Assembly: GCA_019637555.1 (NCBI GenBank)
Contig: JAHBVK010000014.1
Span: forward strand, 1-64,000
Direction: 5' to 3'
Source: Anaerolineae bacterium
GTDB taxonomy: Bacteria; Chloroflexota; Anaerolineae; Aggregatilineales; UBA2796
Length of the DNA: 64,000 nt
This document shows positions 50,308 through 59,100 of the stretch, piece by piece. The translations under genes and the position numbers were made by a program. Under the pieces are notes generated by a model. It was not told the origin of the DNA, made no database searches, and saw only the letters and a program-made list of their open reading frames with translations. Every line of letters begins with the position of its first letter. Position 1 is the stretch's first letter.

Positions 50308-51534
50308 TTACGGCTTCACCACCAGATGTGCGTGGGCGGCAATCGGCGGGCGCTGCCAGTCAACGCGCTGCAATTCCCGCGCCAGCATTTCCAGATTCGC
50401 CAGATTGCGGACAGGCAGGAAATCATCCACGAACGGCAGCATTGCCTGTGCCCCGCGAGTCAGTGGCTCATAGTTCGCGCCGATCAGCGGATTCAGCCAG
50501 ATCACGCGATGTGCGTTGTGCTGCAAGCGATCCATCTCCCGCCGCAATTCTTCGGGATCGCCACGATCCCAGCCATCACTGATCAGGATCACCACGGCAC
50601 CACGTCCCAACACACGCCGCGCCCAACGGAAATTGAACTGGTGCAGCACATCTCCGGTGCGCGTGCCACCGCCCCAATCCTGCACTGACTCCCCAACGTG
50701 CTTCAATGTCGTGTCAATGGACTTATGCCGCAACCCCCGCGTAATCCGTGTGAGTTGCGTACTGAATACGAATGACTCCACCTGATACGAGCTGTGCGCC
50801 AGCGTATGCATAAAGTGCAGCAGTAAGCGCGTATAACGCTCCATGCTGCCACTGATGTCGCATAATAGCACCAGCGGACGCGGCTTGATCTTACGTCGGC
50901 GCGTCGGCAGTGCTAGCACTTCGCCACCGTAGCGCATATTCTGGCGGAAGCTGCGCCGCAAATCTAACAGCGTTCCATTGCCGGGGACTAAGCGCCGCGT
51001 TTCCCGCGTACCCAAACCCCAACGCAGCTTCGCCATCACCTTGCGCGCTGCGGCGATCTCCTCGCCCGTCATCTGACCAAAATCGCGGTAACGCAGCAAC
51101 TGCTCCTCGCTGGCGGTACGCAGTACCACGATCATCTCCTCTTCGCTTTCCTCCCGATCATCGCGCATCGCGTTGTTGTCACGATATTCAGGATTCGGCA
51201 GCAGTCGAGGACGCTGCTGCTCTGGTTTTGGCGCGTCGTCTCCGCTGTTCAAATTGATCCGCAGCCAGCCATCGCTCGGCGCACGCCAGAACAACTCAAA
51301 TGCTTGCTCAAACAATTCAAGATCGCGCTGGCGGGTTACGATCAACGCCCTTAACGCATCTTTGAAATCGCTTTTACGCCCCAATTGAATATGTTCCAGC
51401 GCCTGCGCCACTTCGATCATCCGATTCGGTGTCACCGCCATACCGAGTAACTTGCAAACGCGCCCGAACAGCAGCAGATTGCGTAACAACTTGCCACCGT
51501 TATAAGTCTCATTCGGATCGAGATACAAACTCAT
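50308..51534 (-). CDS. CoxE-like VWA domain protein
   Basis: A 408-residue cytosolic protein of the CoxE family, which works with a MoxR AAA+ ATPase in maturing molybdenum or other metal enzymes. The VWA domain holds the MIDAS motif DISGSME near residue 225, followed by THE blocks FVFSTQLTRITRGLR and VVILISDGWDRGDPEEL. The N-terminal half is helical. Its relation to XdhC and MoeA-like genes 5 kb away suggests shared clients, though they are not in one operon. The frame starts GTG at 51543 or ATG at 51534; the latter is used. Confidence 0.87.
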   Translation of the reverse strand: MSLYLDPNETYNGGKLLRNLLLFGRVCKLLGMAVTPNRMIEVAQALEHIQLGRKSDFKDALRALIVTRQRDLELFEQAFELFWRAPSDGWLRINLNSGDDAPKPEQQRPRLLPNPEYRDNNAMRDDREESEEEMIVVLRTASEEQLLRYRDFGQMTGEEIAAARKVMAKLRWGLGTRETRRLVPGNGTLLDLRRSFRQNMRYGGEVLALPTRRRKIKPRPLVLLCDISGSMERYTRLLLHFMHTLAHSSYQVESFVFSTQLTRITRGLRHKSIDTTLKHVGESVQDWGGGTRTGDVLHQFNFRWARRVLGRGAVVILISDGWDRGDPEELRREMDRLQHNAHRVIWLNPLIGANYEPLTRGAQAMLPFVDDFLPVRNLANLEMLARELQRVDWQRPPIAAHAHLVVKP

Positions 51535-51636
51535 AACCTTCACGCAAAATTCAGGGCGATTCCATTACTTCACAAAGCAACTTCCATTATAGTTGTACTG
51601 AACTCAATCAGGTACGTGTTTTATTGGTGAGATGCT

Positions 51637-52188
51637 ATGGGAAATATGCTTCCGCTTCAACCTCAATCTTCACAGCAGGCGCAAAAGAATTGTTGCCCGC
51701 GATGCCAGTTTCCCGCCGATCCACTGGATAAGTTTTGCCGCGCCTGTGGCAATCCAATTCACAGCGATAACACAGCGACCATCACCCTAAAACTGGATCA
51801 ACCGCTGCCACGTGGCAAGCGTAAGGGGCATGATACCAGCTTAGAAGCGCCACACGGATCGCTGACGCTGAATGTGCGCGGCGTGATCGAGCGTATTCCT
51901 CTGGATCGCGTCAATCGGCTGGTCGTCGGACGTACCGATCAAGATCGTGGTTACACACCCGACTTCGATCTCTCCCCGTTTGGGGCAATGGAGCGTGGGG
52001 TTTCTCGTTCTCACATGCTGCTGAACTACGAAGACAACAAACTGATTGCCACCGATCTAGGCAGCGCCAACGGCAGCGCCTTGAACGGCGTCAAAATGGA
52101 AGCGAACCGCCCCTACGAGGTCAAAGATCGGGATGAACTAACCGTGGGACGCCTCGCCATCAATGTACGCATCAATCTGGAAGGCTAA
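51637..52188 (+). CDS. Zinc-ribbon FHA-domain protein
   Basis: A 183-residue protein. An N-terminal zinc ribbon (CCPRCQFPADPLDKFCRACG, two CxxC pairs) precedes an FHA domain from about residue 80 (RLVVGRTDQDRGY, GVSRSHMLL, DLGSANGSALNG). The arrangement resembles FHA adapters that link phosphothreonine signals to other partners. It may read output of the PknB-like kinase. Followed by repeat array and IVP gene. Confidence 0.87.
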   Translation: MGNMLPLQPQSSQQAQKNCCPRCQFPADPLDKFCRACGNPIHSDNTATITLKLDQPLPRGKRKGHDTSLEAPHGSLTLNVRGVIERIPLDRVNRLVVGRTDQDRGYTPDFDLSPFGAMERGVSRSHMLLNYEDNKLIATDLGSANGSALNGVKMEANRPYEVKDRDELTVGRLAINVRINLEG

Positions 52189-52192
52189 AGAC

Positions 52193-52230
52193 GAAGTGCC
52201 AAAGTACCATAAAGAAAGTACCGAAGTGCC
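52193..52230. repeat. Left flank repeat array of IVP gene (four AGTRCC units)
   Basis: Units GAAGTGCC, AAAGTACC, AAAGTACC and GAAGTGCC have their AGTRCC cores at 52195, 52203, 52217 and 52225, spaced 8, 14 and 8 bases. It is mirrored by an array in reverse orientation past the IVP gene. Confidence 0.7.
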
Positions 52231-52251
52231 TCAAGATTGAGAGCGTAGGTA

Positions 52252-52617
52252 GTGGCAGAACGATTCGAGGATTTGGTAGTCTGGCAAAAAGCGCGGGCAT
52301 TAACTCGACAAATCTACAATATGACGAGAGAACCAGTCTTTGCGCGCGACTTCGGACTAGCTACACAAATTCAGCGCGCTAGCGTTTCTGTCATGTCCAA
52401 TATCGCTGAAGGGTTCGAGCGAAATAGTTCCGCTGAGTTTCACCAATACCTGTCGATAGCCAAAGCATCATGTGCTGAATTACGCAACCAGTTGTACATC
52501 GCGCTTGACATTGGTTATCTCGAACAATCACAGTTTAACCAACTAATGTCTCAAGCTGATGAAATCCGCCGCTTACTCATTGCGCTCCGTGCCACCACTA
52601 AACCTCGCCAACCTTGA
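52252..52617 (+). CDS. Four-helix-bundle protein (23S rRNA intervening-sequence type)
   Basis: A 121-residue helical protein of the IVP/S23 family, to which Avd of diversity-generating retroelements also belongs. Family blocks are FEDLVVWQKARALTRQIYNM, QIQRASVSVMSNIAEGFER and SSAEFHQYLSIAKASCAEL. Known relatives are found in intervening sequences of 23S rRNA or as free genes. Here it is free-standing, has a GTG start and lies between two mirrored repeat arrays. No rRNA or reverse transcriptase is present in the window. Confidence 0.85.
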   Translation: MAERFEDLVVWQKARALTRQIYNMTREPVFARDFGLATQIQRASVSVMSNIAEGFERNSSAEFHQYLSIAKASCAELRNQLYIALDIGYLEQSQFNQLMSQADEIRRLLIALRATTKPRQP

Positions 52618-52623
52618 TCTGAA

Positions 52624-52661
52624 GGCACTCTGGCACTAAATCTTCGGCACTATCGGCACTT
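52624..52661. repeat. Right flank repeat array of IVP gene (four GGCACT units)
   Basis: GGCACT cores at 52624, 52632, 52646 and 52655 are spaced 8, 14 and 9 bases, the mirror of the left array. Reverse-complemented, this array aligns with the left one over about 38 bases, so a transcript spanning the gene could fold into a long stem. Confidence 0.7.
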
Positions 52662-52664
52662 GCC

Positions 52665-53264
52665 TTAGAATCTCAATGTGGACAAGAACGCCTCAAAATA
52701 TCCTCGATCCTGCTCGTATGATTGGGCATCCGCCTCGAAGGTGATGATAATCGCCTGACTGCCGCGCAGCACCACCACATCCACTGCCCGCACGATGATT
52801 GGCTCGGATTGTAGGAACGGATTCGTCTCGACGGCGGCGTAAGCATACTCTTGCTGCCGCCCTTCCACGCCGCGCAACTGGATCGACTCAATGCCCAACG
52901 CTCGATAGGTCGAATTTTGGTTCGCCCGATTGATCGTTAGATCGCGCAGCACTTCCTCCGCGCTTGCGGACGCTCCAACAGGTGCAACCGATACCTGAAT
53001 CGAGGTCTTGAACGGGATCGCCTCCGCATCCTGTACCCGCAGGATCACGCCCGTTGTGGTGGTATCGAGCAGCCACCGCGCCGGATAACGCACCGCGATG
53101 CCGACTTCCGGCACTTCATACGGCAGCGTTGCAGTGATCGCATTGTTGCGCAGCCACACCCCACCCGCCAGCATCACCACCGCCGCGATCATGGTCAGAT
53201 AGCTGCCCCACTGCTGGTTAAAGCCCAGTTCTATTGTTTCCGGTTCACGTCGGCGTTGAGTCAT
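52665..53264 (-). CDS. Single-pass membrane protein of unknown function
   Basis: A 199-residue protein. The cytosolic start (MTQRRREPETIELGF) is followed by one membrane segment near residues 20-38 (LTMIAAVVMLAGGVWL) and an outside domain of about 150 residues with VGIAVRYPARWLLD and SIQVSVAPVG, resembling the PsbP/DcrB-like folds by the YPxxW pattern. This comparison is only suggestive. The frame is open to 53360 but would overlap the TIR-WD40 gene; the ATG at 53264 is preferred. Probably co-transcribed with that gene. Confidence 0.72.
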   Translation of the reverse strand: MTQRRREPETIELGFNQQWGSYLTMIAAVVMLAGGVWLRNNAITATLPYEVPEVGIAVRYPARWLLDTTTTGVILRVQDAEAIPFKTSIQVSVAPVGASASAEEVLRDLTINRANQNSTYRALGIESIQLRGVEGRQQEYAYAAVETNPFLQSEPIIVRAVDVVVLRGSQAIIITFEADAQSYEQDRGYFEAFLSTLRF

Positions 53265-53302
53265 CAGTAAGTCATATCCAAGAAAACTAAGAGGCTCGGA
53301 AG

Positions 53303-56300
53303 TTATTCGGTTCGGTAAGGCACTAACGTGGAATAGCCCGATGCTGCAAATTGCGGGCAAGTTGGCTCATGATCGGCAAGCTGGAACCTCGCGCGTTCGT
53401 CAGATGTTAACTCACGAACGAGTCGAGCACAGGCATGGGTAATGAAGGCTCGATAATCAATGTCCCATAACCGTGTCGTGCCATCAGTCGAACTTGTGAG
53501 TACGTGATAGTCATCCTGTGTGAACGCAACGTTGAATACTGCATCTTTGTGACCGGACAGAACACGCATTGGTTGCCCGGACACCGCATCCCAGATAATC
53601 GCAGTTGCGTCTGCTGAACCAGTAAGGACAGTGTCCCCGTCGGAACTAAACGCTACGCCATAGATAGTGCCGTTATGTCCGTCTAAAACATGCAGCAACT
53701 GCCCACCCGCCACATCCCATAGCCGTACCGTATTATCAAAGGAATTAGTAAGCGCCGTATGTCCGTCGGGGCTAAACAGCACGGTGTACACCTCATCAGT
53801 GTGTCCGCTTAAAATGTGTAACGGTTCCCCTGTATCCACATTCCATATCCGTGCCGTGCCATCGCTAGAACTAGTTAGCAAGAGGCGGCTGTCTGGACTA
53901 AAGATGGCTCCATTGATCGCCGCGGTGTGACCACTAAAAACACGTACTTCTTTGTAGGTATCGGCATCCCATAATATAGTTACACTATCTATACATGCCA
54001 GAATATAACGTCCATCTGGACTGAATTGGGCATTGCGAAAGGGTATATCCCTGCTGCTCTCTAGCTCTTTACCACTAGCAGTGTCCCAGATTTTTGTAGT
54101 TTCATTAAAGGCGCTCGTCAGCACTTTGCGCCCATCTGGGCTGAAAGCTGCTGTAGATATACGATCTGTATGTCCAACAAGGTCGTATAACAACTCGCCA
54201 CTAGCAGCGTTCCATAACTTCGCTGTTTGGTCTTCCGAGCCAGTCAGTAACAGCTCCCCATCGGGGCTAATAGCCACCACCCTTACGGACTTCGTATGAC
54301 CTCTTAGAGTGAGTAAAGCTTTCCCACTAGCAGCATCCCATAGGGTTGCCGTGTTATTTGCCGAGTTTGTCAGTATGGTTCTTCGGTCAGCACTATAGGT
54401 GAAGACGCTGAACTCAGCTTTCCATAGCGAATCCGGCGCAACCTCGTCAACTGCATCCCATATCCTCGCGGTGTTATCGGCTGAACCCGTCAGTACCTTA
54501 CGCCCGTCTGGACTAAATACAGCGGCATAGATGAAAGAAAGATGACCACTAAACGTGCGTCGTTGCTTGCCACTGTCTACGTTCCACAACGTCGCTATGG
54601 TGCTAGAAGCCATTAGTATCGTCTGCCCATCAGGACTAAAAGCCACACTGCTCACTGATTTGTCGTTCGTGCCAAAAGAGCGTAATTCCTTGCCGGAGGC
54701 AGTATCCCATATCTTCGCTGTTCCATCTCCAGAACCAGTTAATATCGTGCGTCCATCAGGGCTGAATCCAACACTATTGACATTACCTTGATGCCCCTCG
54801 AAGCTGCGTAATTCGTCACCAGTGACAATATCCCACAGTTTAGCAGAATCATCTACGGAGGCAGTCAGCACATTGTGCTCATCCGGACTGAATGCAATGT
54901 CGTAGAGAGCGTCAGTATGTCCTCTGAATGTCCGCAGTAATTCTCCAGTTTCAACACTCCACAGTGTTGCATTAGTATCGAATGAAGCGAGTGCTATCAT
55001 CTGCCCACTCGGACTGAACACTACACCGCCAATGGCGCTTGTATGATCACTAAAGGTGTGCAATTCCCTGCCGCTGCTGATCTCCCAAAGTTTCGCCGTT
55101 TTATCCCACGATCCCGTAAGGATGAATCGTCCATCGGGGCTAAATGCAACACTACTAACGGCATCTGTATGACCGCTGAAGGTGTGCAATTCCGCGCCCG
55201 TTGCGGCGTCCCATAACTTCGCAGTGTTAGCTCCATACGCACCTGTCAGAATGGTGCGCCCGTCAGGACTATAAGCAACACTATAAATTGGCGCAGCATG
55301 TCCACTAATCACCCGCAGCGTATGATAATTGTCCATCGCTTCGACCAACACTCTATCGGCTTGCGGCGAGTAGCCAGCTTTCAAGGCGCGAACTCCAGCC
55401 AAGGCAATGCTCTCTATGTCCCCTATCCCAGTGACTAATTCATCATTCGCCAGTGCCGCCAACCGCAGCGACTCAACTCGCCCCTCCGCCGCTAACACAT
55501 CTCCCGCCACTTTGGTCAGTGTCGGCGGGATCGGCGTCAGCGTCTCAGCAACCGATGTACCCACACCCGCTACCGTAGCCTGTGCGTTACCAATCTGCTC
55601 ATTCGCCTGATCAGCTACCTGAGTCAGTGTCGCTGGAATCTCGGTTAAAGTGCTGATCGCATACGCTACCTGCAAATTAGCTTGATCAGCCCGTGCTGCT
55701 GCCGCCTGTTGCTCTCTGAACCCGAATATTGCCGCTACAATCGCCGCCACACCAACAATCGCTGCGATCAACGCCGTTAGCCGGAATCGCGCTGTGCGCC
55801 GCGCTAACCGTTCGTTCTCAACCGCCGCAAGTTTCGTCTGCGCGGAGAGCGCCTCCGTCTGCGTCACCAGATCGCGGGTGCGGCGTTCCTGCTCATCAGC
55901 CAGCCGCTTCGTCTCATCTTCTGCAACACGGCACGCTGCTAAAAATGACCGCTGCTCATCGGTAGGTTGTGGCTGTGTTTTCTCGTTAGTGAGTAGTGCG
56001 TCCCACGCCGCCAGCCATTTCTCCACTGCTGCCAGCGTATCGCCTCTGATCAGTGATCCCGGACTCCTGCCCGCCCTCGCCCATGCTTGTGCCTGCAACA
56101 AAAGCTGTGTATGAGCCTGCACATACGCCAGATCGGTGCGCGCATCCTCGATCAGCCGCGCCATCGTAGCATCGAAGTTACCTGTCTCTAGATACTGTTT
56201 GATCCACTGCACGTCGCTCAACGGTTTCCAGTTCGCCCGTGCGATCTGCTCCCACGACTGATCGACCCAACTGCCCTTCACTCGTCGCTCATCGATCTGT

Positions 56301-56584
56301 GTGTACTGGAACGGGATAATCCGCTTGCCGAACTTGAGTGCGTGTTCGATCTCCTTCTGGCACCACTCCGATCCGAGTGAATTCTCGCTGATGATCAGCA
56401 GAAAATTGTCCGAGCGTTCGATGTTGTCGCAGATTTGCTTCCACCATTCTTGGCTGGTTCGCATGGCAACGGTATCCATCCACACCTCAAGAGAGACGGC
56501 TTCCAGCGCACTCTTGATCTGGCTGACGAATTTCGCCTCATCATCATGGCGCGAATAGGAGATAAACACATTGTAATCAGACAT
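53303..56584 (-). CDS. TIR-transmembrane-WD40 repeat protein
   Basis: A 1093-residue protein. Residues 1-150 are a TIR domain (YNVFISYSRHDDEAKFV, box-2 like, GSEWCQKEIEHAL with an acidic helix). A helical region, then one membrane segment near 270-290 (LTALIAAIVGVAAIVAAIFGF) and a coiled stretch follow. From about 440 there are 15 WD40 repeats, each with the GH...SPDG...LTGS...LWD pattern, enough for two seven-bladed propellers. Repeats 6, 8 and 11 are degenerate. The protein probably displays the propellers on one side of the membrane and TIR on the other. Confidence 0.88.
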   Translation of the reverse strand: MSDYNVFISYSRHDDEAKFVSQIKSALEAVSLEVWMDTVAMRTSQEWWKQICDNIERSDNFLLIISENSLGSEWCQKEIEHALKFGKRIIPFQYTQIDERRVKGSWVDQSWEQIARANWKPLSDVQWIKQYLETGNFDATMARLIEDARTDLAYVQAHTQLLLQAQAWARAGRSPGSLIRGDTLAAVEKWLAAWDALLTNEKTQPQPTDEQRSFLAACRVAEDETKRLADEQERRTRDLVTQTEALSAQTKLAAVENERLARRTARFRLTALIAAIVGVAAIVAAIFGFREQQAAAARADQANLQVAYAISTLTEIPATLTQVADQANEQIGNAQATVAGVGTSVAETLTPIPPTLTKVAGDVLAAEGRVESLRLAALANDELVTGIGDIESIALAGVRALKAGYSPQADRVLVEAMDNYHTLRVISGHAAPIYSVAYSPDGRTILTGAYGANTAKLWDAATGAELHTFSGHTDAVSSVAFSPDGRFILTGSWDKTAKLWEISSGRELHTFSDHTSAIGGVVFSPSGQMIALASFDTNATLWSVETGELLRTFRGHTDALYDIAFSPDEHNVLTASVDDSAKLWDIVTGDELRSFEGHQGNVNSVGFSPDGRTILTGSGDGTAKIWDTASGKELRSFGTNDKSVSSVAFSPDGQTILMASSTIATLWNVDSGKQRRTFSGHLSFIYAAVFSPDGRKVLTGSADNTARIWDAVDEVAPDSLWKAEFSVFTYSADRRTILTNSANNTATLWDAASGKALLTLRGHTKSVRVVAISPDGELLLTGSEDQTAKLWNAASGELLYDLVGHTDRISTAAFSPDGRKVLTSAFNETTKIWDTASGKELESSRDIPFRNAQFSPDGRYILACIDSVTILWDADTYKEVRVFSGHTAAINGAIFSPDSRLLLTSSSDGTARIWNVDTGEPLHILSGHTDEVYTVLFSPDGHTALTNSFDNTVRLWDVAGGQLLHVLDGHNGTIYGVAFSSDGDTVLTGSADATAIIWDAVSGQPMRVLSGHKDAVFNVAFTQDDYHVLTSSTDGTTRLWDIDYRAFITHACARLVRELTSDERARFQLADHEPTCPQFAASGYSTLVPYRTE

Positions 56585-56881
56585 AACGGACTATCTGCCT
56601 CAAATGGAGATGTAGTGGATGGGGATACCACACTTCATTGTAACCTGATCCTGAGATCGTGCTGGCAACTTCGTTGTTGGGTAAATAGCAGGATCGCTAA
56701 CGTAGGAGCACGCCAAGAAACAACACCAGCCGCTGTTCACATTAAGCCTGTTGGCTTTAGCCTCAGGCTCCACCGATCCAACTTAACGCTGCTCTCTAAC
56801 CATCCTCCAACACCATCCGACATCGCGCAAACTAATTGCTTGAAACCGCCCTGTATTCCCTGCGAACTTCAGGGGCGTTTT
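56585..56881 (-). other. Intergenic region between TIR-WD40 and PrsW genes
   Basis: About 297 bases without a gene. A nested inverted repeat at 56745-56769 (AGCCTG/CAGGCT outside GGC/GCC) could form a hairpin. An imperfect hairpin, CGCCCTG (56847-56853) with CAGGGGCG (56870-56877), lies just past the PrsW stop on the minus strand and may be its terminator. A TTACAAT -10-like sequence is seen upstream of the TIR-WD40 gene on the minus strand, with no ideal -35. Confidence 0.4.
56847..56877 (-). terminator. Weak hairpin after PrsW gene
   Basis: On the minus strand CGCCCCTG and CAGGGCG pair imperfectly (one bulged base) and are followed by GTTTC, five bases past the PrsW stop. Weak candidate. 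Confidence 0.4.
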
Positions 56882-57775
56882 CTACCTCTCCCTCAACCTC
56901 AGTAACTCGCGCTCATCGGCATTGTTGATCACGAAGCTCAAGCCGCCGAACAGCACCACCACAAGGAAGATCGCCATGCCCAACCCTTGCGGCGGATTAC
57001 TGGCGCTAGAAGTCGGCGTCACCGCGCCGATCACCAGACCAGCCCGCACAGTGATCGATAGCGCGTTGATCAGTGAGGCGATCACCAAGCCAACTGGCAG
57101 TGCAATGCCACTCAAGTGGTTCAAGCGCACCTCTGCCAGCACATAACCCATAATCGTGCTGACCGCCGCTTGCGATAACGTGAACTCGGTAATGCGCAGC
57201 GCCAGTGCTTGCAGTGATGCTGACTCATTCAATACATAGTTGACGTTCAGCACCAGTGCGTAGCCCAATCCCGCCGCCAACGCATAAGCGATCCCGTCGA
57301 TGCGGCTGCGGATTCCGCCCGCGAACACCGTATAGCGCACCGCCGCATATTTGATGAACTCCTGTGTCACGCTGATCGTCAACATATAGCCGAGGATGCG
57401 TGTACCACCACTGGCATTTGCCAGCCACGCTTCGGGCATAAACAAGCGTTCCACCAACGGGATGCCTACCGCGTTCGCTCCCAACGCACTCAACAGGATT
57501 ACTGTCAGCAGTCCTCTGCGCGTATTTAGTGCCCGCCGTTCCTGCACATAGGTAATTCCGAGCCAAAGCACCAGCGGCAGCAGCGCAAAGGCAAAACCGA
57601 ACACCCGTCGCTGATTAGGGCTAGGCGCGAAATTCAATAGGCGCGTCACCAGCAGTACAGCGCCAGTAGCCGCTAACATCAAGATAGCTTCCAGCGTAGC
57701 CGTGCGCCATACGCGGCGGTACGGCGCACGGCCGCTGTCTTCCTCTCTGGGCAGCAAAATCGGACCAGATCGCAT
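56882..57775 (-). CDS. PrsW-like membrane protein with altered active site
   Basis: Membrane protein of 297 residues with about eight hydrophobic segments, of the PrsW/CPBP-like intramembrane protease group. The family's first motif EExxK reads QEFIK here (residues about 140-144), and the second, usually ENxxY, reads LNVNYV. Later DGIAYALAAGLGYAL matches the family. The changes at both motifs suggest loss of protease activity, though the fold is kept. GGAGGAG lies five bases before the ATG. Confidence 0.78.
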   Translation of the reverse strand: MRSGPILLPREEDSGRAPYRRVWRTATLEAILMLAATGAVLLVTRLLNFAPSPNQRRVFGFAFALLPLVLWLGITYVQERRALNTRRGLLTVILLSALGANAVGIPLVERLFMPEAWLANASGGTRILGYMLTISVTQEFIKYAAVRYTVFAGGIRSRIDGIAYALAAGLGYALVLNVNYVLNESASLQALALRITEFTLSQAAVSTIMGYVLAEVRLNHLSGIALPVGLVIASLINALSITVRAGLVIGAVTPTSSASNPPQGLGMAIFLVVVLFGGLSFVINNADERELLRLRER

Positions 57776-57896
57776 CCCATCTCCTCCATTTGAAGGGGAT
57801 CATTTTAACGCATCTGTACGACGGCTTACTGTCCACCTCGTTATACAATGCATATAGGTAGATAGCGCAGATTTATCTATAGAAGGAGTCGTCCCC

Positions 57897-58577
57897 ATGA
57901 AATTCGAGATTAAACATCAACCTTCGTATGCCTTGGCAATTGCTCACCTCGCTGGCAACGAACCAATCCGCGTTGAGTCCGGTGCTATGGTTAGCATGAG
58001 CGACGGTGTAACTATTGAAACCAAGTCAGAAGGTGGGCTATTCGGCGGCTTAAAACGTATGGTCGGCGGCGAGAGTTTCTTCCAGAATGTCTATACGGCA
58101 CCGGCACAAGGTGGTGAGGTGACAATGGCTCCCGCACTGCCCGGCGATATGGCAGTGATCAACGTGTCGGCTGGTCAGGACTTCCTGATGCAAAGTGGCG
58201 CCTTCATCGCTGGTGAGACCAACCTGAAAGTGGATACCAGTTGGGGTGGCGCGAAAGGCTTCTTCGGCAGCGGCAGTTTGTTACTGCTCCGCGTGTCTGG
58301 CACTGGTCAAGTATTGATGGGTGCTTATGGCGCGTTAGAAGTGCGCGACATTCCAGCGGGACAATCCTACATCGTCGATACGGGGCACATCGTTGGCTTC
58401 GATTCCTCAATGCAGTTTCAAGTGCAGAAGGTCGGCGGTTGGAAGTCTACATTCCTCAGTGGTGAAGGCTTGACCGTAAAGCTAACCGGCCCGGGACGCT
58501 TATACATGCAAACCCGCTCGGATGAATCATTCATCAACTGGCTCGCTCCGCGTCTTCCACAGCGCACTAACGGTTAA
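57897..58577 (+). CDS. AIM24/TIGR00266 family protein
   Basis: A 226-residue beta-rich protein. Blocks MKFEIKHQPSYALAIAHL, GAMVSMSDGVTIETKS, GGLFGGLKRMVGGES and GSGSLLLLRVSG are the TIGR00266 pattern, ending with FLSGEGLTVKLTGPG. The family forms double beta-prism folds and is linked to mitochondrial AIM24; bacterial role unknown. GGAG lies eight bases before the ATG. Confidence 0.93.
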   Translation: MKFEIKHQPSYALAIAHLAGNEPIRVESGAMVSMSDGVTIETKSEGGLFGGLKRMVGGESFFQNVYTAPAQGGEVTMAPALPGDMAVINVSAGQDFLMQSGAFIAGETNLKVDTSWGGAKGFFGSGSLLLLRVSGTGQVLMGAYGALEVRDIPAGQSYIVDTGHIVGFDSSMQFQVQKVGGWKSTFLSGEGLTVKLTGPGRLYMQTRSDESFINWLAPRLPQRTNG

Positions 58578-58635
58578 TGCAATCCACTTCGCGCCGGAGT
58601 ACCAATTCGTCTCGATTCCAAGTAGGGCAGATCGG

Positions 58636-59100
58636 CTACTCCGGCGGCTTTTCCTCGTCTTCTGTATTGGCAGGCGGAAACAAATTCTCGTACTGATAAC
58701 TTCCATAGTCAGTATGTGCAGTTTCAGCCGATTCGTCGATGTCAATACTACGCATCGGGCGAGTTTCTTCTTTAGGTCCAGCCGTAACAAGCGGAGGGAT
58801 AGCAGTAGATGTTGGAACGGAGCGAGCCGGCGGCGCATGAACAGATTGTGATGGACGCTGTGCCGGAAAGCTAGGGGTTCCCGTATACCATGGAGGATCG
58901 GGCAGTGGCTCTGCGCTTGGATGACGGTTGGATCGATTCATATGCATCCGCAGTGTTACTGCACCAGCGGCATCTGTATTGCTGCTAACAGCACGTCGCC
59001 GACGTTGAGCGCGTCGCCTTAGCAACACAATGGTGGCTACTACGCCAACGAAGATCGCTACACCAACCCACACGCGATAATCAATTTCACTCAGATCCAT
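58636..59100 (-). CDS. Single-pass membrane protein with disordered tail
   Basis: A 154-residue protein with a membrane segment at residues 9-27 (VWVGVAIFVGVVATIVLL), a run of Arg (RRRAQRRRR), then a Pro/Ser/Thr-rich, acidic tail without clear fold. No known family. It lies on the opposite strand between AIM24 and the Tad genes, and converges with the AIM24 gene. Compositional bias makes function unguessable. Confidence 0.55.
   Translation of the reverse strand: MDLSEIDYRVWVGVAIFVGVVATIVLLRRRAQRRRRAVSSNTDAAGAVTLRMHMNRSNRHPSAEPLPDPPWYTGTPSFPAQRPSQSVHAPPARSVPTSTAIPPLVTAGPKEETRPMRSIDIDESAETAHTDYGSYQYENLFPPANTEDEEKPPE

Noticed and set aside
53400..55400. Periodic DNA similarity at about 126-base steps
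   Set aside because: It is due to the coding of WD40 repeats and not to a mobile or satellite element.
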